This document shows, one piece after another, positions 38,219 through 50,201 of a stretch of DNA of 64,000 bases; the stretch's first letter is position 1, and the number at the start of each line of letters is the position of its first letter. The stretch spans positions 38,234,617 through 38,298,616 of the forward strand of contig NC_080421.1 in assembly GCF_029873635.1 (NCBI RefSeq), written 5' to 3'. Source of the stretch: Malania oleifera. Taxonomy: Eukaryota; Streptophyta; Magnoliopsida; Santalales; Ximeniaceae. The position numbers were made by a program, and so were the translations under genes. The notes under the pieces are model-generated. The model was given only the letters and a program-made list of their open reading frames with translations. It made no database searches and was not told the DNA's origin.

Positions 38219-38890
38219 GAAACGACCCCGACCCGCCATGTGGGCCCGGAGTGCTACTTTAGTGACGTCAGTGTACTTGATACCTTATTCATCAAATATA
38301 AAACACACATATGTAGCGAAAATAAAATATAGAATCCTCAAATTACATTACCAGAGTTCTAACTATCTTTATACACAAATATATCTATTTTCACATAATT
38401 ACATCCCATAAAACTAAAGAAAAATTAAATCTCTATCTACACACTACCTACATAAATTTACACCTCTAGCCTACTAGACCCAATCTCTAGGATTTCCTGA
38501 AAAGATAGTTAAAGTAGGGGTGAGGCACAACTCAGTAAGGGAAAGACTAAGTTAATGATAGTGTGTGACCAACATACATTTAGTGTACAGAAAATAACCA
38601 GTTCACTAAATAGATAAACACATTTATGAAAACATTCTTAATTTACACTCACACACCCACTTAGCCGAGGATAGGGAAGATTACCAGCCTATACAAGTAG
38701 CTTCCCTCTACTCTAATACCATTACTGCTACTAGGGCACTTACCTTTTTCAGCAAGCCCTCGAAATTATCTTATTAATTATTCATATTCACATAAATTAA
38801 TATATGCATATAAGACACTCCCTGTGACAAACATACCATTTACTTTCCCCATGGCACGGGTTGTGCGGCCCGAAGGCTAGACTAAGCCCG
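38219..38890 (-). mobile_element. LTR fragment of the 14.6-kb gypsy family
   Basis: Closely matches the first 0.67 kb of the LTRs at 14574 and 20967 (cgacccgcca.gtgggccc.g, gttaatg.cagtgtgtg, ggcacgggttgtgcggcccg). It stops abruptly where RT sequence begins, without LTR tail, polypurine tract or integrase. It replaces the 3' half of the host element's pol and most of its 3' LTR. Confidence 0.8.
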
Positions 38891-40140
38891 GGTGAGCAGT
38901 CCATCACCTCCTGATGGAATCGTCAGTATTGGTGCAGTGACAAGTCGCTGCTTTAATTCCTGAAAAATCTGCTTGCATTCATCATCCCATGCAAAACTGG
39001 CATTTTTCCTGCTCAAATACGTGAGAGACCCTGATAAGGCTGAAAACTCCTCAACAAATTGATGGTAATAACGTGCCAGTCCCAAGAAACTTCTGATTTC
39101 CTAAACATTCTTTGGCCTGAACTAATTCACCACCGCATCAATTTTATTGGGATCTACAGAAATACCATCCCCTGAGATCACATGACCCAAAAACGACACT
39201 TTTTCTAACCAAAATTCACATTTACTAAACTTGGCATACAATTTCTTCTCCCTAAGCGTCTGTAGTACTTGTCTCAAGTGCACTATATCATCAATAAAAA
39301 CCACAAAAAACTAGTCTAAATACTGGTGAAATACTCTATTCATCTAGTCCATGAACACAACTGGGGCATTCGTCAGACCAAATGGCATAAAGAGAAATTC
39401 ATAATGCCCATACCTGGTCCTGAAGGCTGCCTTCGAGACGTCCTTTGCTTTTTCGCTCACTTGATGATAGCCTGATCTGAGGTCATTCTTGGAATACACT
39501 CATGTACCCTGGAGCTAATCAATCAAATCATCTATACGAGGTAGAGGATATCTGTTCTTAATAGTTACCTTATTTATTTCCCTGTAATTAATACACATCC
39601 TCATAGACTCGTCTTTCTCCTTTACAAACGACATTGGAACTCCCCATAGTGATACACTGGGTCGTATAAATCCCTTCTCTAGCAAGTCTTACAACTGATC
39701 CTTTAATTCCCTCAATTCAGTTGAAGCCATACGGTAAGGAACTTTAGAAATCGACGTTGTCCTTGGAGGTAAATCTATAGAAAAATCTACCTCGCGATCG
39801 GGAGGCAACCCAAGTAACTCTTCTGAAAAAATATATGGAAATTCCCTTATCACTGGTGTAATGTCAAGCTTCGATTTATTTTATGAAACCTCTTTTACAA
39901 AAGCCATAAACCCTTGACATCCGTCTAAGAGCAATCTGCTCACCTGCACAGCTGACACTAACTGTGACGAAGCACACACGTGAACCAACAAATCTAAATT
40001 CTTGCTCGCCAAGGGGTCTAAAAATTACTTCCTTCTAATTACAATCAATACTAGCGTGATTAACTGCCAACCAATCCATACTCAATATTACATCAAACTC
40101 ATACATATCTAATACGATCAGGTCAGCTGGTAACACTCTC
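38891..40140 (-). pseudogene. Gypsy reverse transcriptase fragment
   Basis: The minus strand encodes most of the RT. About 39600-39880 is the N-terminal part ([11 protein letters not shown]-type sequence and ELKELKDQL-like, with stops). About 39290-39420 holds palm sequence. Positions 39122-39304 hold [20 protein letters not shown] with a short deletion after the FIDD catalytic box, then [17 protein letters not shown]. Positions 38882-39085 hold GLARYYHQFVEEFSALSG, LSRKNASFAWDDECK and PILTIPSGGDG. RNase H proper and integrase are absent. Confidence 0.85.
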
Positions 40141-41341
40141 CTCTGAATTTCAATTGGATAACCCCTGAGCACTCTTCAACACCTCATCATTGACCCTGAC
40201 GGTGTAGCTACTGACAATTCTACTTCAAATAACTGGGTCTCATTTCTAGAAAATTTGACATAGGTCGCAGACATAAAGGAATGAGTAACACCTGAATCAA
40301 ACAAAACAATAACTTGATATGGTAGAATAGTAAAAGTAACTGTCATTACATCAGCGACAATCTCAGCATCACTTGGCATCAAAGTATAAACTCTTGTCGG
40401 GGCTATATTCCTCTACTGGCCTCCACGAGGTGCCTGATAACCTCCCCGATAGGGTCTGGGACCTAGGACCTAGATCGGAGGTCCTGGGAATGCTTGTGCC
40501 ATATGGCCGGGTCTCCTACAGTGATAGTAAATATCTCTCCCTACCCGGCACTCCCCCAAATGTCGTCTCCCGCACGTTTGACACACCGGGTAGGTGTGCA
40601 TACCTTGATTCTCACGAGGTCCTGTCATTTGTCTCTGATCTCCCCTACCACGGCCTCCTCTCCATGGCCCCCGACTGGACCTTGCCTGAAAACTCTGAGA
40701 CATGGGCCTCTTTATCCGACTCTGAGCTATAATACCTCTCTATATACCACTTTCAATAATCGCAGTCCTATCTACGACCTCAACAAATGTCTAAGCCCGA
40801 AAACCAATCACATACTCAAGCAAGTTTTGTCTCAAACCTTCTTCAAACTTCTTTACCTTTTTCTCTTCGTCTGGTGCCAAGTGTGGGGCAAACCGAGATA
40901 ACTCAATAAATCGAGCTGCGAACCGAGATACTGTCATCTGCCTCTGGACTAAGTGCATAAACTCTGCTACCTTTGCCCTCTGAATGATAGTAGGGAAATA
41001 TCGCTCGAAGAGTAGCTCCTTAAATCGACTCCACATTACCGGCACTGGATCCGGCCTCTACTCCTTAATCAATCGCGCTGATCTCCACCAGCGTTTTGCC
41101 TCTCCTATTAGTTTGAACGTCACAAATACCACCTTATGTTCGTCTGTACATGGAAGCACTGCCAATTTCTCTTTAATGTCCTGGACCCAATTTTCAGCCA
41201 TAATCGGGTCATCTCCTCTTGCAAAAGATGGGGGCTTCATTCGCGTAAACTGCTCGATCGTGCAGCTACACTCCCCTAAGCTCCTAACCATCTCAGCCAT
41301 CATCTGCTAGGTGACCCTATGCAATACTACATCAGTATCTC
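40141..41341 (-). pseudogene. Gypsy gag and protease
   Basis: Positions 41058-41341 encode the gag N-terminal core ([46 protein letters not shown]). Positions 40791-41045 continue with WSRFKELLFERYFP, FIELSRFAPHLAPDEE and FEEGLRQNLLEYVIGF. Positions 40470-40703 hold a degenerate zinc-knuckle region (CQTCGRRHLGEC, then YHCRRPGHMAQAFP, where the last Cys is lost). Positions 40176-40382 encode the protease active-site region FDSGVTHSFMS, matching the DSGATHSF consensus, preceded by YQVIVL. Stops separate the blocks. The N-terminus of gag continues past the inserted LTR at 43361. Confidence 0.88.
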
Positions 41342-43355
41342 TGTAACGACTTGCTTAATTTATCATATAATAATACGAATTTAATAAATAAGTCAGCCCG
41401 AACTCGTGGCTAACGGGGACACTTGTCATTTACAGCGAAACCTAGGCAATAGTAAATGAAAAACATCATCATCATAACCACAAAAGATATAATACCAGAC
41501 TTAACTATAATCCATAAATATGGTGTTTATATACATCTCCTAAAATACAAAACATATATGCATATCTAGGAACCCACAATTCAAATCTACTGTTCCTAAC
41601 CCAAACTTACCCTCCTAGCAGGGTAGTATAAACGATTCAACGGCGGTCACGCTCCGCCAGTCTTTCTGGGTTTCCTAAAAATCATTTAATGTTCGGGGGT
41701 GTGACACTTCTTAGTAAGGAAAAATAAACTAAATACAACTATGTGGCAACATGAACATTTAATACAATTATGCATATACAGTACATTTCATATATCTGTA
41801 AACATTCATTATAACATACTGAATAATCATATACCTTCATATTTTCTAATAAATCATACCATTCATAAAATGTCTGTTATAGCTAATAATAATGAAAACA
41901 TACCCAAGATGAATAGCTAACTAGTGTCATGTATTACGCCCCATGACGGGTTGTGCAGCCCGAAGGCGGGACCCGATAATGGCTGGCTGACTACTGCTGA
42001 GTCAAAAATGTCTATAAGTATGATGGGCCCGCCATATCCTGGTTCAGACTGCCAAGTGGACGTCTACAATTCTACACTGAAAGCCACATCGACTATCCAT
42101 CTCCCACCCCCTGATGGGGTGGTTAGCACTAATCTGAACATAGATATCTAATCTATACAACTACGGTACCGTGCTCCTGAAACTGAACAAAACTAACATC
42201 CGGGTTCTGTTAACATATAATACATGATAATATAGTGTTTAACATAAATAAATTGATAGCATTTTCTATAATTTCATAAATACGGCCTCGCACCGAACAT
42301 TTCATAAATACTGCCTCACGCCGATCATTTCGTAAATACGGCCTCGTGTCGAACATTTCATAAATACCATTATGAATAAATAAATCAATTATCATGTATT
42401 TTCAAAATCATAATGTACTATATTATTTCATAATTCCTGAAAACATGCTTTACTTGTAAAATTGCTATAACATAATACTTGTCACGTAAAATAATGTTCA
42501 TTCCACACAATGCTGAGTAAAATCATACATTTCATTATAAAATTACATTTCTAGTATAACAACAGTATTTTCCCAAATATGCATTTTCTCAATAATATTC
42601 AAATATATCACATGCTTTCCTGAAAATTAATTTGTTGATAAATAATACTAATTTGCATGGAAAATTAACTGCTTTAGTTTATTCCCTACCTGACATTGGA
42701 GAGAAACCCCCTAAAAATTCCGATCCTGCACTCGCAGGATTCCTCGTTCAACTCCCTAAAAATAATAACTCTTAGAACTAAACTTCAGTATTTTCACGTA
42801 AGTATCATTTCCTATAACTACGAAAAGATCAAATTTGGCATAAAAAGCCTTACCTCAACTTAGGGATGAACTTCAACTTGCTTCCACCAACGATCTGCTC
42901 CGACAGATTTGGAGAGAACTTCCCCAGGAGCATCGTGGTGGCCTCAGATCATTGATCCGACGAACAACGGAGCCAAAATCGAAGAGAGAGGAGAGAGAAA
43001 TCGTAGAGAGAGAGAGAGAGAGAGGAGTGATTTCTGATTTTTTTTCTGCGTTAAAACTTAGTTTCACACTATTTATAGAAGGGGCTTCGTCGATGAGCCA
43101 TATCACCTCATTGACGAGGTTAATAGGCAATTTGTCGACAAACTCTCCCCTTCGTCGACGAAATTCAAAGTCGCCCAAAAATCCTCTCGGTATCTTCTCG
43201 TCGACGAAATTCACCTTCGTCGACGAGTTCATAATGCAACGTCATCGATGAACGCAAAGCGTTCGTCGATGAAGCCTACTGGCCCCCTTTTCCCTGTTTC
43301 CATTTTCTACTCTCTTAATTATTATTTAAATACAATTATACTTCAGGTCATTACA
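41342..43355 (-). mobile_element. Solo gypsy LTR inserted in gag
   Basis: A 2014-bp LTR, TGTAACGACTT...GGTCATTACA, flanked by atctc (41337-41341) and atctt (43356-43360). Removing it makes the gag frame continuous across the site (...PSSMRGEDTDVVLHRV). It contains a GA microsatellite (about 43003-43022) and an array of TCGTCGACGA-type motifs (about 43085-43265). Frames at 41924-42151, 42210-42395 and 42873-43251 are LTR sequence. Confidence 0.9.
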
Positions 43356-43360
43356 ATCTT

Positions 43361-43737
43361 CACCTCTCATACTGGAGGGTCCTACTCCATCACCTCCAGC
43401 ATTTGTACCACTGCTTCATAGGTCCATCTTGAAAAGGCAAAGAATACATTTTAAGGACCCTATCTCCCATATAAACCTAATCTATTTCATTCAACTGAAA
43501 TCCCATATTCATACTTAACTATTCCCCACTGTTCTAAATTCAAAATCAAATCTTGTAATCCCGACACACGATTCGACAATAGTTTACTATGACTTTCCTG
43601 AAATCGTCATCCCAAGAAAGACATAGAAACCACAACGGAAATCCTGTACCTAGACTACAAAATAAAACCTTAACTTCTTTCCTATACTCTGGTATTGCTT
43701 TCGCTGCACTCTAAAGTCTATAGAACCTAACAACCTA
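43361..43737 (-). mobile_element. Gag N-terminal codons and 5' leader of the gypsy element
   Basis: The minus strand of about 43361-43420 continues gag upstream (TNAGGDGVGPSSMRGEDT). The remainder to 43737 is leader, resembling 20560-20950. Confidence 0.75.
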
Positions 43738-43750
43738 GGCTCTGATGCCA
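43738..43750 (-). other. Gypsy primer-binding site
   Basis: The minus strand reads TGGCATCAGAGCC, complementary to initiator tRNA-Met with one change, three bases inside the LTR edge at 43754. Confidence 0.85.
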
Positions 43751-43753
43751 AAC

Positions 43754-46700
43754 TATAACGACCTGATGTTACTGCCATATTATTTGTTTTCTTCCTATAA
43801 ATATAGACTATAAAATTTCACTGCTCTATTACCTTTTAATATAAATCGAACTATTATCATGGTCCAGATGGGACCCATAGAATATGAGACATAACAACAA
43901 CCTAAGCAGCAAGAAGCTGAATTCATAAAACCATAACCATATAAATACATTACAATACCAGAGTGTCTGAAATATTTCCAAAACATATATACACAACTTG
44001 TTGACCTTACAAGGCTTAAAATCTTGTTATCTTGTTTTGATGCTAACAAACAAGTGGAATTTAACGTATTTTTGTGAGTAATGTTATCTTAGGGCTCATA
44101 TATGAGAAAGTAAGGTCAAAGTGCTCACAAGGATCAAATGAAGCGTAAAAGAGTCAAAACATGGATTTAAAGATGATATTTTAATGCTTGAAGAAAATGA
44201 GGACATGGATGATAAGCCAAAGAAAAGTTAGAAGCCAAAAGAGTAAAAGAAAAGCAAATAGAAAGAGCTTAAAGAAAGACAAAGCATGAAGACTCAAGAA
44301 GTGAAAAGTTTTAGAAGTCTTTATGTAAGTACTTTAATGTTTAAATATCGTTCGAAATATTATGAAGCTTTTAAGTTAACCTCTTGTACCTAAATACCTT
44401 TTAAAATACTTGGAAAATATTTTTATAAGGTCAAAAGGCATTTCAAAAAGGTTAAAATTATTTTTAGAATGAAAAGTACCAAAAAGAGGATTTTCGGATT
44501 GCTGTCATTTTTCATACATACGCATTAAGGTGTATTTTTCTCTATAAAAAACTCCTTATTTTAAAACATGTTTAACATGAAAGTTGTATAATTTTCTCTT
44601 ATCTTTCGTTTGACATCAAGAACACCTAATTTGGAGTTATATATAAAAATTTATGACTAAAATACTGAAGCGAGGTCAAAACTTTCAATCATCTGAACAC
44701 TGTTAACAGACAGGAATTTTAAAAGTTTTAATTTTTAAATATCCAAATTTTTTAAAATCTTGGGAAACACTCCAAGGAGACTTTAGCAACATGGAAACAA
44801 GTCTAATTGCCTATAAATACATGGTTTTCCAAATCAAAACTCATCTAAGAATTGAAAAATCTGATTAAGAAGCTGAAAACACTCTTGTTCTTACAAAGCT
44901 CTCTTGCTCACTCATTGCAAATCTCTTTTGATGAGATATTCTGAAGTGCTGATCCCTCCTCCTTTGAATTCCTAATGCTAATCCTCATCTAAGAAGGATA
45001 TTGGTGAATTCTACACTTGAGCTTCATTCTATTTCATATTGATATTTCTACATTGAAGTATATAGTGCTGAAATTGTACTAACTTGCTCTTTGTGAGAGT
45101 ATATTTGTACGCATATTATATATTGTTTCTTGTAATTCTTTGACGTTCTAAGGATTGTTTGAATCGTTGGCTAAGCAAGGGGATATTGCTTAGAGAGGCG
45201 GGCTTTAGCCTAAAGGAGTGACCGAACGAGGGGACATCTTTTGGAGAAGGTGAGCTCTAGCCTTAACCAAGGAGTGTTGTAAAGGTTTGTTCCACCCATT
45301 AAAGGAACATGTTTAGTGAATCCTTTGGTGGTTTGCCAAAGGCGAGGATGTAGGCTGGGTATAAGCCGAACCTCGTAAAAATCCCCGTCTCACTCTTTCT
45401 TTCCCTACTCTTTATTTTCAGTACATATTTAAATTGCATGGATGATTTAAATTGAAAATCATATATACTACGTATATTTGGGAATCAAGTAAACTTAAAT
45501 TTTAATTTTTATTTGGGTTGCGGAAACTGAAAGGGAGTACGTTGGTTGAACTATATCTTGCGGAAACCATACGAGAGTACGTTACTTGGTTAAACATCCC
45601 AAAGATAAATTAACTGAGAGTTTATTTGAATTATGAATATTGGGAAGAGTGTGGATATTGTGTTGATTGAATGTTATATTACACATCTTATTGAAGAAGC
45701 AAATCCATCAATACAGGGCTTTATATCAGCAAATACTCATATATACAGGGCTTATATAAACAAACAAATCATATTAAGTTTTTATATTACCAAAGTGTTG
45801 TATGTATTAATTTTGGTTTGGTTGTTTACTTTCAAATTGTGATTGATTGGTTTGGTTGAATGTTTACTTGGATGATTGATTACTTTGATGGTTGAATAAT
45901 TGTATGATTGAAGATTGAATTAAGAAATAAGCTTTTACTAAAAGTTTGAAAAATCAACAAGAAGTTAAGAATTCATTAAAAAGACTTAAAAGAAGTTAAG
46001 AATTCTTAAAGGGAATTAAAAGAAAGTTTTAAAATCCAATTCACCCCCACTCTTGGGACTACGCCTTACTTTTCACAACTGTTACCAAAAATACCCTCAA
46101 CTGAAACCAGGGCTATACAAAATAACTTCCCAAAAATACTCACCCTACTGATGGGGCAGTACAGTAGTACCCTCTATCCATGAGCCTGGTCCGCTTGCCT
46201 AATTGGTTCACCTAAAAAATGTTAAATCATTGGTATGAGACAACGCTCAGTAAGATGAAATATGTCATTGCTAGTGTGTGGCAAATGAGTTACATATTCG
46301 TATAACCTGATTTAGAAATACTGTAGATAACCGAATCTAAGAAAACATGTATAAATAGAGTGCTGCATAGTTCATATATATGATACTTAACATAGCTATT
46401 TCTATGATTTTTCTATTCATAATACTTCTAATATTCATAAGTACATTCACTGTTTCTGTAAATTTGATTATACATATAATAATTAATAAAAATTCCCTAG
46501 ATGGTTGTATGTCATGATTTAACTCCTCATGATAGGGTTGTGCGGCCCGTAAGCAGGACTTATCACTGGCTGGCCTACTAGGATAAATTACTATACTCCG
46601 AAAGTTAGATCGACCTCCTCAACCCTAATTGACGGGGAGCCTGTCCACAATATAGGCACGATCGACTGCTATAAATACACATACTATCTGAGTTATGTGG

Positions 46701-47980
46701 TTGCATTCTGAACTATAAATAGCTACAGTACCGTGCTTTGTAAACTGATCTGTAATGTTCCATCGGGGTCTGATATTATATAATACATTTCTATATAAAA
46801 TCTGTTTGTTTTACCATAATTTTGTATAACTATATTAACCATGACGCTGTAATAAATTATATTTCCGTATCAACTGTATTTCTGTATGTCATGATTCTGT
46901 AAAACTGTATAATCATGGTAATATGAAAATAATAAAAACAACTTCTTGTCTATATATACTGTAAATCATGATCCCAAAAATACTATAAAAACATATTTCT
47001 GTACTATAACTGTAAATCATGAAACTATAGTGACTATATTTCTGAATAAAACTGTATATCTATATAACTGAATATCTGTATAATATTGTACATCTGAATA
47101 GCCATAATTTTGTATTTTAAAACTATTTATTCTATGAAAAATAATTCTCTAAATCTATATACTCATAATTTTGTAAAAGCTGCGTAGAACACTGTACTAT
47201 ACCAGTATTTCTCCTGCCACACAAGTAAATAATACTCATTAACCATAATCAATAAAATTGTATAATTCCTGCTCTAGAAAACCCATAAACAAATACTATA
47301 TTTTTCTGGTGAAAATAACTGATGTACTAGTATAGCATATTTCCCTTACCTGATTTCTGTAAAGCCCCAACAATGTCTAGTCATACACTCTTAGGGTTTC
47401 CTATTTAACACCCTGAAAACAACATCTCCCAAAACAAAACTTCAGTATTTCTCTGACCACTATATTTTCTATAACTATAAGTAAGCCAAATTCTGAATAA
47501 AAAACCTTACCTGAATCTGGGATGAAATTCAATATAGCCCCACCAACAATCCACTCTAGTAGACTCGAAGAGAACTTCCCTAGGAGTGTCGTGGCAGCTT
47601 CGGATTGTCGATTCAACAAAGGATGGGCCTAGAATCTTAGAGAGAAGAAGTGAAAACCGAAGAGGAGAGAGAAAGTGTGATTTTTCTAAATAATCTGCGC
47701 TGAAATCCGGATTTAAGCCTATTTATACTCTGGCCTTTGTTGGCGAGACACGTCACCTCATCGACGAGATCACGAAGCAAGTTCATCGACGATGCTTATT
47801 CTTCATTGACGAAATTCAGAGCTGAGAAATAGCCCCTTGGTATTTCCTCGTTGATGAAATGCGCCCTCGTCGAGAGCCCAAAAGCCACTTTGTCTACGAG
47901 GCCCCCGTTGAATTTCATTTACAATTTCTTTTCTCTCCTCCCTCTATTATTTAAATACCTTAATTCTTTGGGTCATTACA
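43754..47980 (-). mobile_element. Gypsy 5' LTR, split by a solo copia LTR
   Basis: Runs 43754-43999 and 46081-47980, about 2.15 kb joined. It ends ggtcattaca at 47980, followed by the target duplication catta (47981-47985). The tail has a gcgaga/cgacga motif array at about 47740-47900, less regular than in the solo LTR. It belongs with 37629-38218. Confidence 0.9.
44000..46075 (+). mobile_element. Solo copia LTR, divergent subfamily
   Basis: Starts TGTTGACCTTACAAGG, ends with the ccaattcaccccc...gggactacgcc type terminus and CA at 46075, 2076 bp. The perfect target duplication caact lies at 43995-43999 and 46076-46080. The empty site is seen in the sister LTR at about 37868. TATA box TATAAATA at 44812-44819. 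It lacks the ggtcgaccgaa array of the other copia LTRs. The frame at 45633-45842 is LTR sequence. Confidence 0.92.
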
Positions 47981-48024
47981 CATTAGTAACATGCAGTTTA
48001 TCAAAATAAAAAAAAAAGAGAGAT
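47981..48024 (-). repeat. Junction between head-to-head copia LTRs
   Basis: The reverse LTR resumes at 47981 and runs to tttatcaaaa (about 47998-48005). It is then followed directly by a polypurine-like run (aaaaaaaaaagagagat) and the head of a forward LTR at 48025. The forward LTR's ttttgattatgacaaa (48052-48067) is the opposite arm of the inverted repeat. Confidence 0.8.
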
Positions 48025-50149
48025 TGTTGACTTTTTAAGTCCGATCCCTGGTTTTGATTATGACAAACAACATGTTACTAATGTGTGTGCTTAAGTACTT
48101 GAATGGGTTAATCATTTAGATCACACACATGAAAGTGAAGTGGAAGCCAGAAAAGACTTAAAGCACATTGTCTTGGCTGATTCCATGAAAAGTTAAGAGC
48201 AAAAGAAGAAGATATTTGTTTTAATTGTATATGTATTTTTGTTTCATTATTTGGTCTGTAATAATTTATGGTATGTAATAAATGCATCACATGCATAATA
48301 GGTATTTATGCTCAACATGACCATAGGGAACCAAATAACCGTAGGGCACCCTTTGGTTGACCTTTGGTCGACCGTCGCTGAATTTTTTGGGTAAGCTCAA
48401 TGACCATAGATTGACCGTAAGTCCTAAACATCACATGAAAAGTCCCCTATAACTTAAAAGTTATACCCATATAAATAGGGGTGACTTCTAATGAAAATCA
48501 GGACTTAAATGCACACCTTAAGTGTGTTCATTCGATCGAACTTGAACCAACATAGAAGCCTCGCTCGACCGAACATACCAGGGTCAACTATCGACCATTT
48601 GGTTGATTACTTTTAAAATGAACTTGCACCGCGTGGTCGACCGAATTGGCACGTGGTTGATTCCCAATGTCCTGGTCGACCGAACTTCTAAATTTGGTCA
48701 ACCGAACGTATCGTGGTTGACCGAACCTCGGAGGGTCCAAAATTGCCTAAATGTGGTCGACCAAAACCTTAGTTCAAAAATGTCATGGTTCACCGAACTT
48801 AGTGATTTGGTTGATCGAACCTCAAATATGGTCAACCAAAACTCTCAGGTTGCTCGATTTTTACTGAGATTAAAACGAGGTTATTTTTTATTAACCTTAC
48901 TTAAACTATCTCAAAAATACCGAATGAGTCGCAAACGGTTATATTTTTTGGAGTGTCTATATATACTCCCTCATTTGATTTGATTAGCAATGGATTAGGA
49001 AAATCATTAGCCATAAAATTCTCTAAAATTCTTTTTGCTCATACTACTCATTTTGAACAATTTTTTTCAATCTTTCAAAACATATTTGCTTGCTCTCCTC
49101 ACTCTTTGATTTGAAAAACTATTCTTGAGGAGAATCATTTATTTATACTCCTTGCTTTGCAAATAGAGTTCAACTTGAAAGGGAGTTTGAACTTTTGAGT
49201 ATTGTGCATATTCCTATCCATTTTCAAGCATACAACTCTCATCTTGCATAATCTTTTGAAAATTATTTTTGAGAATTAGCTTAGAGAGTTTTTCCCATAG
49301 TATTTTATATTGATAAATATTGATTGGGAAAATTCTAGATTTGCTTAAGTTCTTGCATCTTCATTGCAAGTATTTAAAGCTTGCATATTTTTTTTGATAT
49401 ATATATATATATATATATTATATTTTTTGCAAGCTTTGATCCTAATCTTTATTGGGCATTATATTGAAAAATATTTGTTGAGAATATTTGATTAGGTTTC
49501 CCAAGTTCCTTTGATTATTTGTTAATTATAATATCGTGAATCAAAGGTCTTACTCTTACACACACATTGATATACACAAATTGTTGTGAATTGATATTTT
49601 CACTTGACCAATCTCACCTGAGCATAAATACTATTATCTGTGAGTGCATTGGTTATTGTTTGAGCGCATCGGTACATATCTGCTTATTATAGAAGCACTG
49701 TAATTGTACATGTTGATTGTACTCAAATTGTTATATCTATTGTATTCCCAACATGTGGTTGGAAGAGGGAGACTTGCCCTATGAAAAGTCCCAGATTGGC
49801 TTTGACCCTGTTAGGAAAGTTAGGTGTACCATCCTGTTAAGGTGTTGTATTAGGTGCCGCTCCACCCGTTAAGTGAGTTATAGTGGAATCCTCTTACTTG
49901 TGAGCTTGAGGTGGGGACGTAGGAAGTATTGGTCGAATCCCGATAACATATCTAGTGTTAGTTTTATTTTCTGCAATTTAATTTCTACACGTGTATGTTT
50001 ATGTTTATTGTTTGAATATTTGATTGGGTTTGTGATTACATATAAAGACCCCAAGTTTGAGTAATGCTGTTTGTGGAATTTGGTTTAACCTAAGAAGAAT
50101 TTTTAAATACTCAATTCACCCCTGTCTTGGGAATACACCAATTCCAATA
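48025..50149 (+). mobile_element. Copia LTR, forward, second LTR of the 35.66-53.73 kb unit
   Basis: TGTTGACTTTTTAAGTCC to ccaattccaata, 2125 bp. Motif array at about 48355-48850; TATA-like TATATATA at about 48958. Followed by a Met-type primer site. An AT microsatellite lies at about 49398-49420. Confidence 0.9.
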
Positions 50150-50151
50150 AT

Positions 50152-50164
50152 TGGTATCAGAGTC
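50152..50164 (+). other. Copia primer-binding site
   Basis: TGGTATCAGAGTC, one change from the initiator-Met site at 23589. Confidence 0.85.
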
Positions 50165-50201
50165 TCGTGGCGTTGACTTAAATGTTTTTGTTAAAGATCG
50201 A

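Noticed and set aside
41924-43251. Frames on both strands inside 41342-43355
   Set aside because: Non-coding LTR sequence with target duplications on both sides.
48355-48850. Short repeats with 20-45-bp spacers, CRISPR-like at first sight
   Set aside because: Units are short and degenerate, spacers vary in length, and the array recurs inside every copia LTR of a plant genome.
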